DNA of 64,000 bases. Source: Alteromonas sp. ASW11-130. Its GTDB lineage: Bacteria > Pseudomonadota > Gammaproteobacteria > Enterobacterales > Alteromonadaceae. Positions 19,188-27,419 of this stretch are shown here, in pieces (position 1 is the first letter of the stretch; each line of letters opens with the position of its first letter). A program made the position numbers and the translations under genes. The notes below the pieces were generated by a model, which was not told the DNA's origin, did not search any database, and saw nothing but the letters and a program-made list of their open reading frames with translations. The DNA is taken from contig NZ_JAPFRE010000027.1 of NCBI RefSeq assembly GCF_026183735.1, forward strand, positions 506,197 through 570,196, given 5' to 3'.

Positions 19188-20948
19188 ATGACCACCAACT
19201 GGACCATTCTTCATGAAAAAGTCATGCACCATCTGGATGCGATTTATGCAGATGTACCATTAGACATGCCTATCGGTAAATTAGCTACGCAGTTAATCGA
19301 AACGATAGGTATTAAGAACGAAGAAGATATTGTTATGCCCGGCCCTTACGTGAACTATTGGGACGAGGAAGACATTATCATGATTACCTATGGTGATAGT
19401 GTTATCCAAGAAGGTGAAACGCCTCTGACAACCTTGTATAACTTCCTGAATAAATACTGCAACACTACAATTAATAATGTGCATATTCTGCCATTCTTCC
19501 CATACAGTTCAGATGATGGCTTTTCGGTAATCGACTATTCAAGTGTAAACGAGTCCTTGGGTAGCTGGGAAGAAGTATCACGCATTGCAAAAGACTACGG
19601 GTTAATGGCCGACCTTGTAATCAATCACTGTTCTGCGAGAAGTGCGTGGTTTGAGAACTTTATTAAGGGAGAAGGTACGGGCCACGATTTTTTCTTTACT
19701 GCCTCTCCTGATGATGACTTGTCGATGGTCACTCGTCCAAGGGTATCTCCTTTATTAAGAGAAACGCAGACCGCTCATGGCACGCGTTATGTTTGGTGTA
19801 CATTTAGTCACGACCAGGTTGATTTTGATTTTCGCAATCCGCAGGTACTCACGGCATTTATTGAAATCATCCGCTTGTATATTGATAAAGGTTCGAAGAT
19901 TTTTCGGCTGGATGCAGTAGCTTTTCTATGGAAGATTGTAGGTACAACTTGTATAAACCTGATCCAAACCCATGAGGTGATCAGACTAATTCGAACGTTG
20001 ATCGAACATATCGATCCAACCATTATGCTCATTACCGAGACGAATATCCCAAACCGCGAAAACCTGACCTATTTCGGGAATGCCAACGAAGCCCATGCTA
20101 TTTACAATTTTTCCTTACCGCCCTTGTTGGTAAATACATTGGTTACGGGAAACTGTCGCTATTTAAAAAGTTGGATAATGAGCATGCCGCCAGCTCAAAA
20201 CGGAACCACCTATTTCAACTTTATTGCTTCTCATGATGGGATTGGTCTGCGACCTGCAGAGGGTTTACTCGATGAAGAAGAAATATCCGAATTGGTACAT
20301 ACCATGCAAAATTTCGGGGGTAAAGTATCCTGGCGTGCTTCAGCTCATGGTCAACAAAAACCTTACGAGATAAATATAACATTATTCGATGCGTTGCAAG
20401 GTACGGTTAAGGGGCCTGACAAATGGCAGATAGAACGCTTTATTTGCGCACATGCCATAATGTTGGCGATGGAAGGTATCCCAGGCATTTATATTCACAG
20501 CATGTTAGGAACTTCTAACGATTATGAAAAAGTCGCCAATACTGGGCAGAATCGATCCATTAACCGGAAACGTTGGTCTTTGCCTGAATTAGAAGCGTTG
20601 CTGGATTCGCCCTACTCTCAACACCACAAAGTATTGACCCGCATGTCTCAACTAATTCGCATCCGTAAAACACAGGATGCATTCCACCCCAATGCGACGC
20701 AATATACATTGCAGATGGGTGACCAGATTTTCGGTTTTTGGCGCCAAAGTTTGGACCGAAAACAAAGCGTCTTTTGTATTAGTAATATCAGTGACGAAGA
20801 ACAATCGATTTTACTAACTGATATCAATCTTGTTGGCACAGATAATTGGTTGGAACTGATTTCCAGAGAAGTGATAAGTGATGTCAATGCATTTATGACA
20901 TTACAGCCGTACCAAACCGTATGGATCAGTAATCAGGATAGTGAATAG
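19188..20948 (+). CDS. GH13_18 glycoside phosphorylase, probably glucosylglycerate phosphorylase
   Basis: A 586-residue member of the sucrose phosphorylase subfamily. The catalytic nucleophile is Asp242 ([11 protein letters not shown]), the acid/base Glu284 (LITETNIP) and the stabiliser Asp350 (ASHDG). The segment [19 protein letters not shown] is also typical of the subfamily. These enzymes release glucose-1-phosphate with phosphate. The length (longer than true sucrose phosphorylases of about 490-505) and the operon partners indicate glucosylglycerate as substrate, giving glucose-1-phosphate and D-glycerate. Sucrose or sucrose-6-phosphate remain possible alternatives. It is the last operon gene; no clear terminator follows, and a moeA relic comes next. 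Confidence 0.78.
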   Translation: MTTNWTILHEKVMHHLDAIYADVPLDMPIGKLATQLIETIGIKNEEDIVMPGPYVNYWDEEDIIMITYGDSVIQEGETPLTTLYNFLNKYCNTTINNVHILPFFPYSSDDGFSVIDYSSVNESLGSWEEVSRIAKDYGLMADLVINHCSARSAWFENFIKGEGTGHDFFFTASPDDDLSMVTRPRVSPLLRETQTAHGTRYVWCTFSHDQVDFDFRNPQVLTAFIEIIRLYIDKGSKIFRLDAVAFLWKIVGTTCINLIQTHEVIRLIRTLIEHIDPTIMLITETNIPNRENLTYFGNANEAHAIYNFSLPPLLVNTLVTGNCRYLKSWIMSMPPAQNGTTYFNFIASHDGIGLRPAEGLLDEEEISELVHTMQNFGGKVSWRASAHGQQKPYEINITLFDALQGTVKGPDKWQIERFICAHAIMLAMEGIPGIYIHSMLGTSNDYEKVANTGQNRSINRKRWSLPELEALLDSPYSQHHKVLTRMSQLIRIRKTQDAFHPNATQYTLQMGDQIFGFWRQSLDRKQSVFCISNISDEEQSILLTDINLVGTDNWLELISREVISDVNAFMTLQPYQTVWISNQDSE

Positions 20949-20976
20949 CATACCAATCCACGACAATACGTACATA

Positions 20977-21701
20977 CACAGTATTGAAGTGGTAAACGTA
21001 TCACTAGCCAATTCGCGGCTACGTTTAGTGGCGCCAAAGCGAACGAAATTAGCGAAGCCGGAAGCAGCCTTTCCCAAGAAAATCATATGACTGTATCCGA
21101 AATGGCATCGCCAGCCTGCTTACCCCACTTTACATTGATGTAATAGACTACGGCATTGTGCCTGACCAATTGGATGCCTTTAATACGCTATTTGACCGTG
21201 CTCAGTATGAGGTTGATTTACTTGTCAGCAGTGGCGGTGTATCGGTGGGGGATGCAGACTTAGTAAAAGAAGTAATAAAGCAAATTGGTCACATAGATAT
21301 GTGGAAAGTAGCAATCGAACCAGGAAAGCCTTCGCATTAGACCAGGCGGGTCAATGCTGTTCTGTGGCCTTCCCGGTAATCCTGTTTGCGCGTTCGTTAC
21401 TGCGCATAAGTTAGTTATACCTGCTATCCGACTACTTCAGCATGCGTTAACAGAAAATAACATTTGTGTTCCTATGTTGAAGTCCAAATCGCTAACTGGT
21501 ATCTCTTGTTTAACTGGGCGACAGGAATTTATGCGGGGAAACCTAATTGTGACAAAAGATGCGAGGTTAAGGGTTATCCCCCAGCCAAAACAAAGTTCAG
21601 CTGCTATCCAAGCGCTGGCCAAAGCAAACTGTTATATTGTCGTTCCAGCCGAATTAAGAAAAATTTCGGCTGGTAGCGAAGTCGATATTGAACCCTTTTA
21701 A
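20977..21701 (+). pseudogene. moeA: Decayed moeA (molybdopterin molybdenumtransferase), 5' part missing
   Basis: Fragments of MoeA read in order but in different frames. At about 20977 (frame 1) IEVVNVSLANSRLRLVA resembles the stretch before the STGDEL motif. At 21033 (frame 0) comes NEISEAG. From about 21062 to 21340 (frame 2) YDCIRNGIASLL and LLVSSGGVSVGDADLVKE are followed by WKVAIEPGKP and a stop. From 21342 (frame 0) RPGGSMLFCGLPGNPV runs to the end, VDIEPF. At least three frameshifts are needed, and the N-terminal domain is absent. MoeA inserts molybdate into molybdopterin; this copy cannot make an active enzyme. The loss suggests either a redundant copy elsewhere or loss of molybdenum enzymes. 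Confidence 0.88.
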
Positions 21702-21722
21702 TGTAAAAGTGAGTTGTACAAC

Positions 21723-23114
21723 ATGCTGCTAGTTTCGAGACGTTTTGCCTTAGAGACCAAACGCCTTATTCATCTTGCCTGGCCTCTTCTGATTGCGCAA
21801 ATCACGCAAATGTTGATGGGTGTGAGCGATACGGTGATGGCGGGACGCTATGGTGCAGTCGACATGGCCGCTGTAGCGCTAGGCTTTAGTGTAACCATAC
21901 CCTTATTGTGTTTTTTGCAAGGGCTCGCCTTTGCGCTTCCTCCGTTTATTTCTCGTCTACAAGGCAAAAGAGCGTTAGCCGATATTCCTCAGATTGCCCA
22001 GCAATCAGCCTATAGTTTAGTATTAGTCAGTTTCCCCATGCTTCTGCTCTATCCTTTTGCGGATACACTAGTAGGTTTCTTCCCAATGGAAGCTGCGTTA
22101 TTCGATATAACCGTTGAATACACTCGCTACGTAATACTTGCTATGCCAGCGTTTGCGCTCTATCAATGGTTACGAAATTACTGTGAGGGCTTGGGGAGTA
22201 CCAAACCCACCATGTTAATTACCGTAATTGGGTTGATGGTAAACATTTTGGCAAACTATCTTCTCATTTATGGGATTGGTCCCTTTCCTGAAATGGGGGG
22301 GGCGGGCTGTGGCGTTGCCACTGCACTAGTTTTTTATGCCATGCTTATTGCCACCTTTGTGTATACATTGGTGTCGCCTAAAATAAAAAAATATGCGTTG
22401 TTTTCGGCGTTTTATAAGCCAGAATTGCATATATTAAAGCGTATTTTTAAACTGGGTTTACCTATTGCCATGACACTCCTATTCGAAGTGACCTTGTTTG
22501 CAGTGGTGGCCTTATTGCTTACCCCATTTGGCGCGATAACAATTGCTGCGCATCAAGTCGCGCTCAACTTCTCTTCACTCATGTTTATGTTTCCTCTAAG
22601 TATGGGCATGGCGGTAGCCATACGGATCAGCTACCGCATGGGACAGCAGCGCGTGAAGCAGGCCAGAACCGTAGTAAAAAGTGCGCTGACTGTAGGCTTG
22701 TCAATTGCGTTTGCGACCGCTTCATTTACGATTTTGGCTAAGTCCTTCATTATAGGGTTGTATACGACCGATCAGCAGGTATTTACAATCGCTAGTTCGC
22801 TTCTTATTTATGCAGCGTTGTTCCAGTTTTCAGATGCAATTCAGGTCATTTCTGCAAACGCGCTGCGGGGGTATAAAGATACTACGGCTATGTTTTATAT
22901 TACATTTTTTGCCTATTGGGTTATCGGATTGCCAGTAGGGATCATTTTAGCCAGAACAAACTGGATTACCGCGCAACCTTTATCTGCCGCCGGTTTCTGG
23001 ATTGGTTTTATCTGTGGTTTAAGCACTGCCGCCGTGATGTTAGGCGCACGAGTACGTTATATTCAAAAGCAATATGCATCAGGTGAACGCGCATTTAGTA
23101 CCCATCTTCAATGA
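21723..23114 (+). CDS. MATE family multidrug/Na+ antiporter (NorM-like)
   Basis: A 463-residue protein with about 12 membrane helices. The N-terminal LAWPLLIAQITQMLMGVSDTVMAGRYG, the EGLGSTKPTM loop and the second-half GLPIAMTLLFEVTLFAV segment are characteristic of the NorM branch of MATE exporters, which expel cationic drugs and dyes using a sodium or proton gradient. I use ATG 21723, preceded by AGTGAG; an in-frame TTG at 21714 is less likely. It begins 21 bases after the moeA relic and probably has its own promoter lost within it. No terminator was seen downstream. Confidence 0.9.
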   Translation: MLLVSRRFALETKRLIHLAWPLLIAQITQMLMGVSDTVMAGRYGAVDMAAVALGFSVTIPLLCFLQGLAFALPPFISRLQGKRALADIPQIAQQSAYSLVLVSFPMLLLYPFADTLVGFFPMEAALFDITVEYTRYVILAMPAFALYQWLRNYCEGLGSTKPTMLITVIGLMVNILANYLLIYGIGPFPEMGGAGCGVATALVFYAMLIATFVYTLVSPKIKKYALFSAFYKPELHILKRIFKLGLPIAMTLLFEVTLFAVVALLLTPFGAITIAAHQVALNFSSLMFMFPLSMGMAVAIRISYRMGQQRVKQARTVVKSALTVGLSIAFATASFTILAKSFIIGLYTTDQQVFTIASSLLIYAALFQFSDAIQVISANALRGYKDTTAMFYITFFAYWVIGLPVGIILARTNWITAQPLSAAGFWIGFICGLSTAAVMLGARVRYIQKQYASGERAFSTHLQ

Positions 23115-23346
23115 TGAATGCGTTGCATGCGGTAAGTTTCTCACCTTGCTAACAGCCGATATTATAACATTTTAGGCGTGAAAATTGCGCAGTATTTGGG
23201 TAGTACGTAACCAAAAGAAACCACATCTTGGTAGCGATAATGACTTTCTACTTCTGGGCTAAAATAGCATGGAAGAATCTATGCACCATGGCCTACCTGT
23301 ACTATGCCCTGGTTAATTAGATTCTTCGGTCTTTAGCCTTAGCACG

Positions 23347-24057
23347 TCAATGGGGATTTGTATAATCTTCATCCTGTCTGGTCGAGGGGTCCTGTTTCCA
23401 TAAGTCGCCTATAACAGGATCGTCACCTTCTTGCTCTTCCCAGGCATATTTTTTGACCTTGGGTTTAGGATCGTTGCGCCAAAAAATCAATGCGGCAATT
23501 GTCCCACCTACTGCGCCGAAAAAATGAGCTTCATAAGAAATACCCGGCTCTCTCGGAAAAATAGTCATTACCATTCCTCCATACATAAAGAATGCAATCA
23601 TCATCAAACCTACTGAACGGGCGTCCCTACGCAATATTGAAACGACAAACAAATAGAAAAACAATCCATGACTAACACCGCTGGCGCCTAGATGAACAGA
23701 ATCTCTTCCAAATAAAAAGATCCCAGATCCAGACACCAGCCAGGCGAAACCTAATGCCCACCAGCGGGTACGGGGATAGCCGTAGAGTAACGCGCTACCT
23801 AAAATAATTAGTGGCGAGGTATTGTTAAATAAATGCTCGTAAGAACCATGCACAAGTGGCGCAGTCAGTATCTTCCATACTCCGGCTACGTCGAAGGGCC
23901 TGACGCCCAGCCATTGTAATGGTAAGTTGAACAGCACACCTGCAGACTGAATGACCCATAGAAGACTCACTGCAAACGTAGATAGCAACACGGCCCGTTG
24001 TATTGAATATGCTTTAGAAGTATCTTTCATCCATCTGATATGTGGATGAACATTCAT
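23347..24057 (-). CDS. Rhomboid family intramembrane serine protease
   Basis: A 236-residue polytopic protein. The catalytic dyad is Ser126 in HLGASGVSHG and His178 in SYEAHFFGAVGG; HGSYEHLFNN at residues 70-79 is the conserved HxxxHxxxN-type loop of transmembrane helix 2. There are about six helices, then a charged cytoplasmic tail of about 40 residues ending TNPH. Rhomboids cut single-pass membrane proteins within the bilayer; the substrate is unknown. The gene stands alone between the MATE exporter (convergent) and the RDD protein (same strand, 232 bases upstream). Confidence 0.88.
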   Translation of the reverse strand: MNVHPHIRWMKDTSKAYSIQRAVLLSTFAVSLLWVIQSAGVLFNLPLQWLGVRPFDVAGVWKILTAPLVHGSYEHLFNNTSPLIILGSALLYGYPRTRWWALGFAWLVSGSGIFLFGRDSVHLGASGVSHGLFFYLFVVSILRRDARSVGLMMIAFFMYGGMVMTIFPREPGISYEAHFFGAVGGTIAALIFWRNDPKPKVKKYAWEEQEGDDPVIGDLWKQDPSTRQDEDYTNPH

Positions 24058-24289
24058 AACGCAATTATAAAAGAGTATAAACCATACAAAAATCTGACAT
24101 GTTTGATAACACTATGGAGCTTGCCAGATTGAATGGAGGGTGGCCATTATATAGGTTTTCACTTTTCAACTAACGTAACACACTTGCCAGTCTACGTTGT
24201 GGTTATTCCATCTGAATTAACGCCGGCTGAATTTACCCACTTTTTCGAGGATATATTTCATGAACCAACCAGCGAACACCACCCGCTCG

Positions 24290-25345
24290 TCAGTGCGTTA
24301 TGGGGACGCTACCGATTCGTGCTTCCTTACGAGTATCAATAACCAACGTTTCTGAAATTTTATCTTGAATCGCCTGACGATTAGGATCCCAATAAATTTG
24401 CAAAAAACCGAGCAAACCTGTCGCAAAACCTGCACCGTATCCGCCGTACCGACCAAAGCTTTCCCATAAAGTTAATTGACTGTTGTCTAATTTAACCACA
24501 CGTAAGCCAAATAACTTCTTACCCGGCGTAATGCCCCCCCACCAGGCTGTAAAAACACTAAAATACAATGCGGCCCAACCAAACCCTAATCCTAAATCAG
24601 CTGAGATACCTTTTATCCATCCAATGACGCTATAGGAATGCGATTCTTCGTTTGTCTCTGGTGTCCCCACCGCTGGCGTTTCGAGGTCTGCAGCTTCAGT
24701 TTCCAGCTCTGCCCTTTTTCTATCAAATGCGTTGAGGTAGGTTGCGATTACTGCTTTTTCTTGTGCAGGTGTTAACCCCTTTCCTCCCAGCTGACTCTCA
24801 ATTAATTTTTTTACACTATCTCTGTCAATATTAGTTTCTGCCATCTGGGAAGATAACTCATTTGCCAATGCATTAACGCATTCAATATCCGCTTCACACT
24901 GATCAAATGCAACAAAGCCCACTCCACTTATGACCTTCTCACTAAAAGACGTAGAGGGGTCGATCGGGCTGGATTCGATAATATCTTCTTCTATAAAGCC
25001 CACTAGCCCAAAAATCGTAACAAACAGGAGCAAGGACGCGCCTAGTCTTAAGCATTTTCGCGCCAGACTACGCTTTGGTCGATTAGACAAATGACTGCCG
25101 GCTCGAAAAAAAGTGATAGCTGCAAAAAATGCCAGTACAAATGCGCTTGCGAAGCTAACGATAGATACCACTGACAAATCTACTAACAATGCCATCAATC
25201 TCTTTACAGGCGTAGCCAGCTGCTTACCCAACAGTTCTGAAGACACTTGAAATGCATAAGGTGTAACTATTTGTCGGTTTTCAGCCGATATTTTCTGCTC
25301 TGCTACATTTTTAATTTCGCGATGAGTTGAAACTAATTCAGACAT
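24290..25345 (-). CDS. RDD family membrane protein with a large insert
   Basis: A 351-residue protein with the RDD hallmarks split across its length: KRLMALLVDLSVV (Arg and Asp of helix 1, residues about 48-60), TPGKKLFGLRVVK after the last helices, and NRQAIQDKISETLVI near the end (second Asp). Four hydrophobic segments are seen at about 54-75, 100-120, 255-275 and 305-325. Between helices 2 and 3 is a roughly 130-residue hydrophilic insert with two Cys (DQCEADIEC) and a Glu/Ala-rich helix, longer than usual. Some RDD proteins have been linked to Na+(Li+)/H+ exchange; no role can be assigned here. Confidence 0.82.
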   Translation of the reverse strand: MSELVSTHREIKNVAEQKISAENRQIVTPYAFQVSSELLGKQLATPVKRLMALLVDLSVVSIVSFASAFVLAFFAAITFFRAGSHLSNRPKRSLARKCLRLGASLLLFVTIFGLVGFIEEDIIESSPIDPSTSFSEKVISGVGFVAFDQCEADIECVNALANELSSQMAETNIDRDSVKKLIESQLGGKGLTPAQEKAVIATYLNAFDRKRAELETEAADLETPAVGTPETNEESHSYSVIGWIKGISADLGLGFGWAALYFSVFTAWWGGITPGKKLFGLRVVKLDNSQLTLWESFGRYGGYGAGFATGLLGFLQIYWDPNRQAIQDKISETLVIDTRKEARIGSVPITH

Positions 25346-25496
25346 AGTTAGTATGTATTTTTTTTATTAGTCTGCTTTCATTTTCAATTAATTATTAATC
25401 AATAGCAATACGCCGACGTATTTATGCTACCCCGAACTTTATTTTTCTTTGTTCCCCTCATACACTTACCCATTCGCCTCGAAGTAGTAGAGTAAA

Positions 25497-26276
25497 ATGG
25501 TGGCTATAACGCGAATTAATCTTATATTAGCAGTTTGCCTGCTCGTCGGTGTACCGATTGGCGCTACGGAATCAGCTAAAAAAGTTTTTACCATAGGGGT
25601 AGAAGCTATCGATTATTATCCCCACTTTCGATTTATGCATGAGACCGACAAAGGTTTTGGTTGGGCTGTAATGGAAGCCTTTTCTAATCAAAGTGGCTAT
25701 GAATTTAAATATATCCCTCTTCCTGTGGCCAGATTACGCAATGCTATGCGTCATGGGAAACTGGATTTCGCTTATCCAGATAATCCTAATTGGCACGAGG
25801 AGGAAAGTGTAAAATCGTTTAAATACAGCCTCCCCTTTGCGATCGCTATGGGTGGGACTATGGTAAGCCGCGAATGGGTTAACCCAAAACTGGAAAATTT
25901 TCAGTCGCTTAGTGTTGTACGAGGGTTTAGCCCAATAAAATGGCTGGCGTTATTCGAAAATGATAATGTTCAGCGTGTTAATGTAAATGACACCACTGCT
26001 GCGTTAGAGTTAGTATTACGTAAGCGAGTAACCGGCGCTGACGTCGAATATCACGTAGCTAAACATCATCTCCGCAGGTTAAACCGCGAAAATGAATTGA
26101 AGTTAGCCGTTACTCTACCCTTTGATACAGTAGGGTTTCGTTTATCAACGATAAAACATCATCACATAATCGCTGAATTTGATACGTTTCTAATTAAACA
26201 CGCTGATTTAATCGATAACCTAAAAAAACAGTATAACCTACAGGACCCTCAGGATATTCTGACATTGCATCAATAA
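25497..26276 (+). CDS. Periplasmic amino-acid-binding-like protein (SBP_bac_3)
   Basis: A 259-residue protein with a signal peptide (INLILAVCLLVGVPIGATES). The mature part follows the type II periplasmic binding fold of family 3: FTIGVEAIDYYPHFRFM, GFGWAVMEAF, RLRNAMRHGKLDFAYP and ALELVLRKRVTGADVEYHVAK. No permease or ATPase gene is adjacent, so it may be a stand-alone sensor or scavenger rather than part of a transporter. Its ligand is unknown. The ATG 25497 is supported by the signal peptide and a TAGAG stretch 5 bases upstream. Confidence 0.75.
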   Translation: MVAITRINLILAVCLLVGVPIGATESAKKVFTIGVEAIDYYPHFRFMHETDKGFGWAVMEAFSNQSGYEFKYIPLPVARLRNAMRHGKLDFAYPDNPNWHEEESVKSFKYSLPFAIAMGGTMVSREWVNPKLENFQSLSVVRGFSPIKWLALFENDNVQRVNVNDTTAALELVLRKRVTGADVEYHVAKHHLRRLNRENELKLAVTLPFDTVGFRLSTIKHHHIIAEFDTFLIKHADLIDNLKKQYNLQDPQDILTLHQ

Positions 26277-26292
26277 CGCTGTAATAAACGTT

Positions 26293-26448
26293 TTACTGCA
26301 CGTGCTGTTCAAATGTCTTACTCCCTTCTTCAATATTAGCTAGTGTTAATAAATAACGCTGTTTGATAGAGATAAGTTGGGGTTTACCCATTTCGCAAGG
26401 AAGTACTGAACAGCGGCTGATAAGGTAATCGGCACGAGCCTGCGACAA
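26293..26448 (-). CDS. Possible small ORF or gene remnant downstream of arsR
   Basis: A 51-codon frame read from TTG 26448 (or from an upstream CTG at 26463) has protein-like composition: SQARADYLISRCSVLPCEMG, then RYLLTLANIEEGSK and a final EQHVQ. It lies 26 bases after the ArsR stop on the same strand. I do not recognise it, and the absence of an ATG makes a decayed fragment equally likely. Confidence 0.25.
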   Translation of the reverse strand: MSQARADYLISRCSVLPCEMGKPQLISIKQRYLLTLANIEEGSKTFEQHVQ

Positions 26449-26474
26449 ATTTTGTTCGAGCAGGAACTACACCA

Positions 26475-26783
26475 CTATTCTTCCGTGTATTTTTTAAGGG
26501 CGTTTAGTCGAACCTCCCACTGATGTTCTAATTCAGCAATGAAATGTCCTACTAACTTAAGTGCATTCAATTTTAGCTCTACTTTCGTTTCTCGACCTAC
26601 CGTAGTTAGCGACGCAACATTCGCATTAACCAAAATTTGGAGTTGTTTTCTCGCGCCCTGCCTGGAAATACCCAGCCCTTTACAAAGTTCACCTATAGTA
26701 CAAGGTTGCGCCTGGCAAAGTCGTTTCACTATTTTAAGTCGAGTGGGATCGCCCAACGCTTTAAATACATCGGCTTCTGTCAT
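26475..26783 (-). CDS. ArsR family transcriptional regulator
   Basis: A 102-residue winged-helix protein. It opens FKALGDPTRLKIVKRL, the family signature, followed by CTIGELCKGLGISRQGARKQLQILVNANVASL (recognition helix) and the wing TTVGRETKVEL. No arsenic- or metal-binding CxC motif is in the recognition helix, so it belongs to the branch paired with SRPBCC/AHSA1 proteins rather than to metal sensors. It follows the SRPBCC gene by 44 bases of AT-rich repeat on the same strand. The perfect palindrome at 27330-27349 is its probable operator, allowing autoregulation. Confidence 0.85.
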   Translation of the reverse strand: MTEADVFKALGDPTRLKIVKRLCQAQPCTIGELCKGLGISRQGARKQLQILVNANVASLTTVGRETKVELKLNALKLVGHFIAELEHQWEVRLNALKKYTEE

Positions 26784-26795
26784 TTAGTCACTAAT

Positions 26796-26849
26796 AATTA
26801 AAAAATTAAAAAATTGAAAATTAAAAATTAAGCCGTAAAAAGTAAAAAG
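26796..26849. repeat. AT-rich 7-8 bp periodic array crossing a gene end
   Basis: From 26796 to 26831 the word AATTAAAA (with a variant AATTGAA) recurs with TT pairs spaced 8, 8, 7 and 7 bases. From 26836 to 26849 there are two perfect TAAAAAG units. The array covers the spacer between the ArsR and SRPBCC genes, the SRPBCC stop codon (26828-26830) and its last codons, so the C-terminal YFLLFT is encoded by the repeat. Confidence 0.8.
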
Positions 26850-27271
26850 TACTTTTGCAACCTGTCTAGCATGAAGTCCCAGCCACTATCATTTTGCTTA
26901 TATACATCATCGGCCGTGTATTCAGCGAGACCGGAAAATCCTGACTCAGTTAGTGTGACTTTACATCTATTAGCAGCTAGTTTTTCAATGCCAAATTCAA
27001 CCAACGTATTCGGCACAGCCAATACATCGCCTACAAAATAGCATCCCGGCACCCACCGAAACGCGAAATAGTAGTGCGCTCTTGTGTCTACTACATATAT
27101 TTGGTTTTTACCGTCTTCTCCAAACCCAAGTATCGCTTGTTCACCCGCCCGAAAGCTTCCTTCCACCGTTTCAGGAAACCAGTGAATAACTTGTGCAGGA
27201 TCAGCGATCGCTTTGTAAATACGCTCTTGGGAAGCATTGATAACAATTTCACGTTGAATAACGTCTTTCAT
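26828..27271 (-). CDS. SRPBCC (AHSA1-like) domain protein
   Basis: A 147-residue START/Bet v1-like domain: IVINASQERIYKAIADPAQVIHWFP at the start, then VEGSFRAGEQAILGF, and TLVEFGIEKLAANRCKVTLTESGF before the C-terminal helix SGWDFMLDRLQKYF. This fold binds hydrophobic ligands; the AHSA1 branch is commonly paired with ArsR regulators. The final residues are written by TAAAAAG repeats, so the tail could vary between strains. It is upstream of and probably co-transcribed with the ArsR gene, behind a 20-bp palindrome. Confidence 0.83.
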   Translation of the reverse strand: MKDVIQREIVINASQERIYKAIADPAQVIHWFPETVEGSFRAGEQAILGFGEDGKNQIYVVDTRAHYYFAFRWVPGCYFVGDVLAVPNTLVEFGIEKLAANRCKVTLTESGFSGLAEYTADDVYKQNDSGWDFMLDRLQKYFLLFTA

Positions 27272-27329
27272 AACATCCTCTCACTTTTAGAGGCTGGCCA
27301 TGATCTTAGTAAAGCATAAAACGACCAAC

Positions 27330-27349
27330 ATGCAACCAATTGGTTGCAT
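27330..27349. promoter_or_regulatory. Perfect 20-bp palindrome, probable ArsR operator
   Basis: ATGCAACCAATTGGTTGCAT is fully self-complementary. It lies 58 bases upstream of the SRPBCC start codon, where a dimeric winged-helix repressor of the operon would bind. The assignment to the neighbouring ArsR protein is inference. Confidence 0.7.
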
Positions 27350-27419
27350 ATTAAACTTTTCATCCTATTAATAGAGGTTTTTTTAGTCTGAAGAATTAAT
27401 ATCTATTCGGCATAGGCGT

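Noticed and set aside
24133..24342. A 69-codon plus-strand frame between the rhomboid and RDD genes
   Set aside because: It overlaps the 3' end of the well-supported RDD gene by 53 bases, has no ribosome-binding site and no recognised motif.
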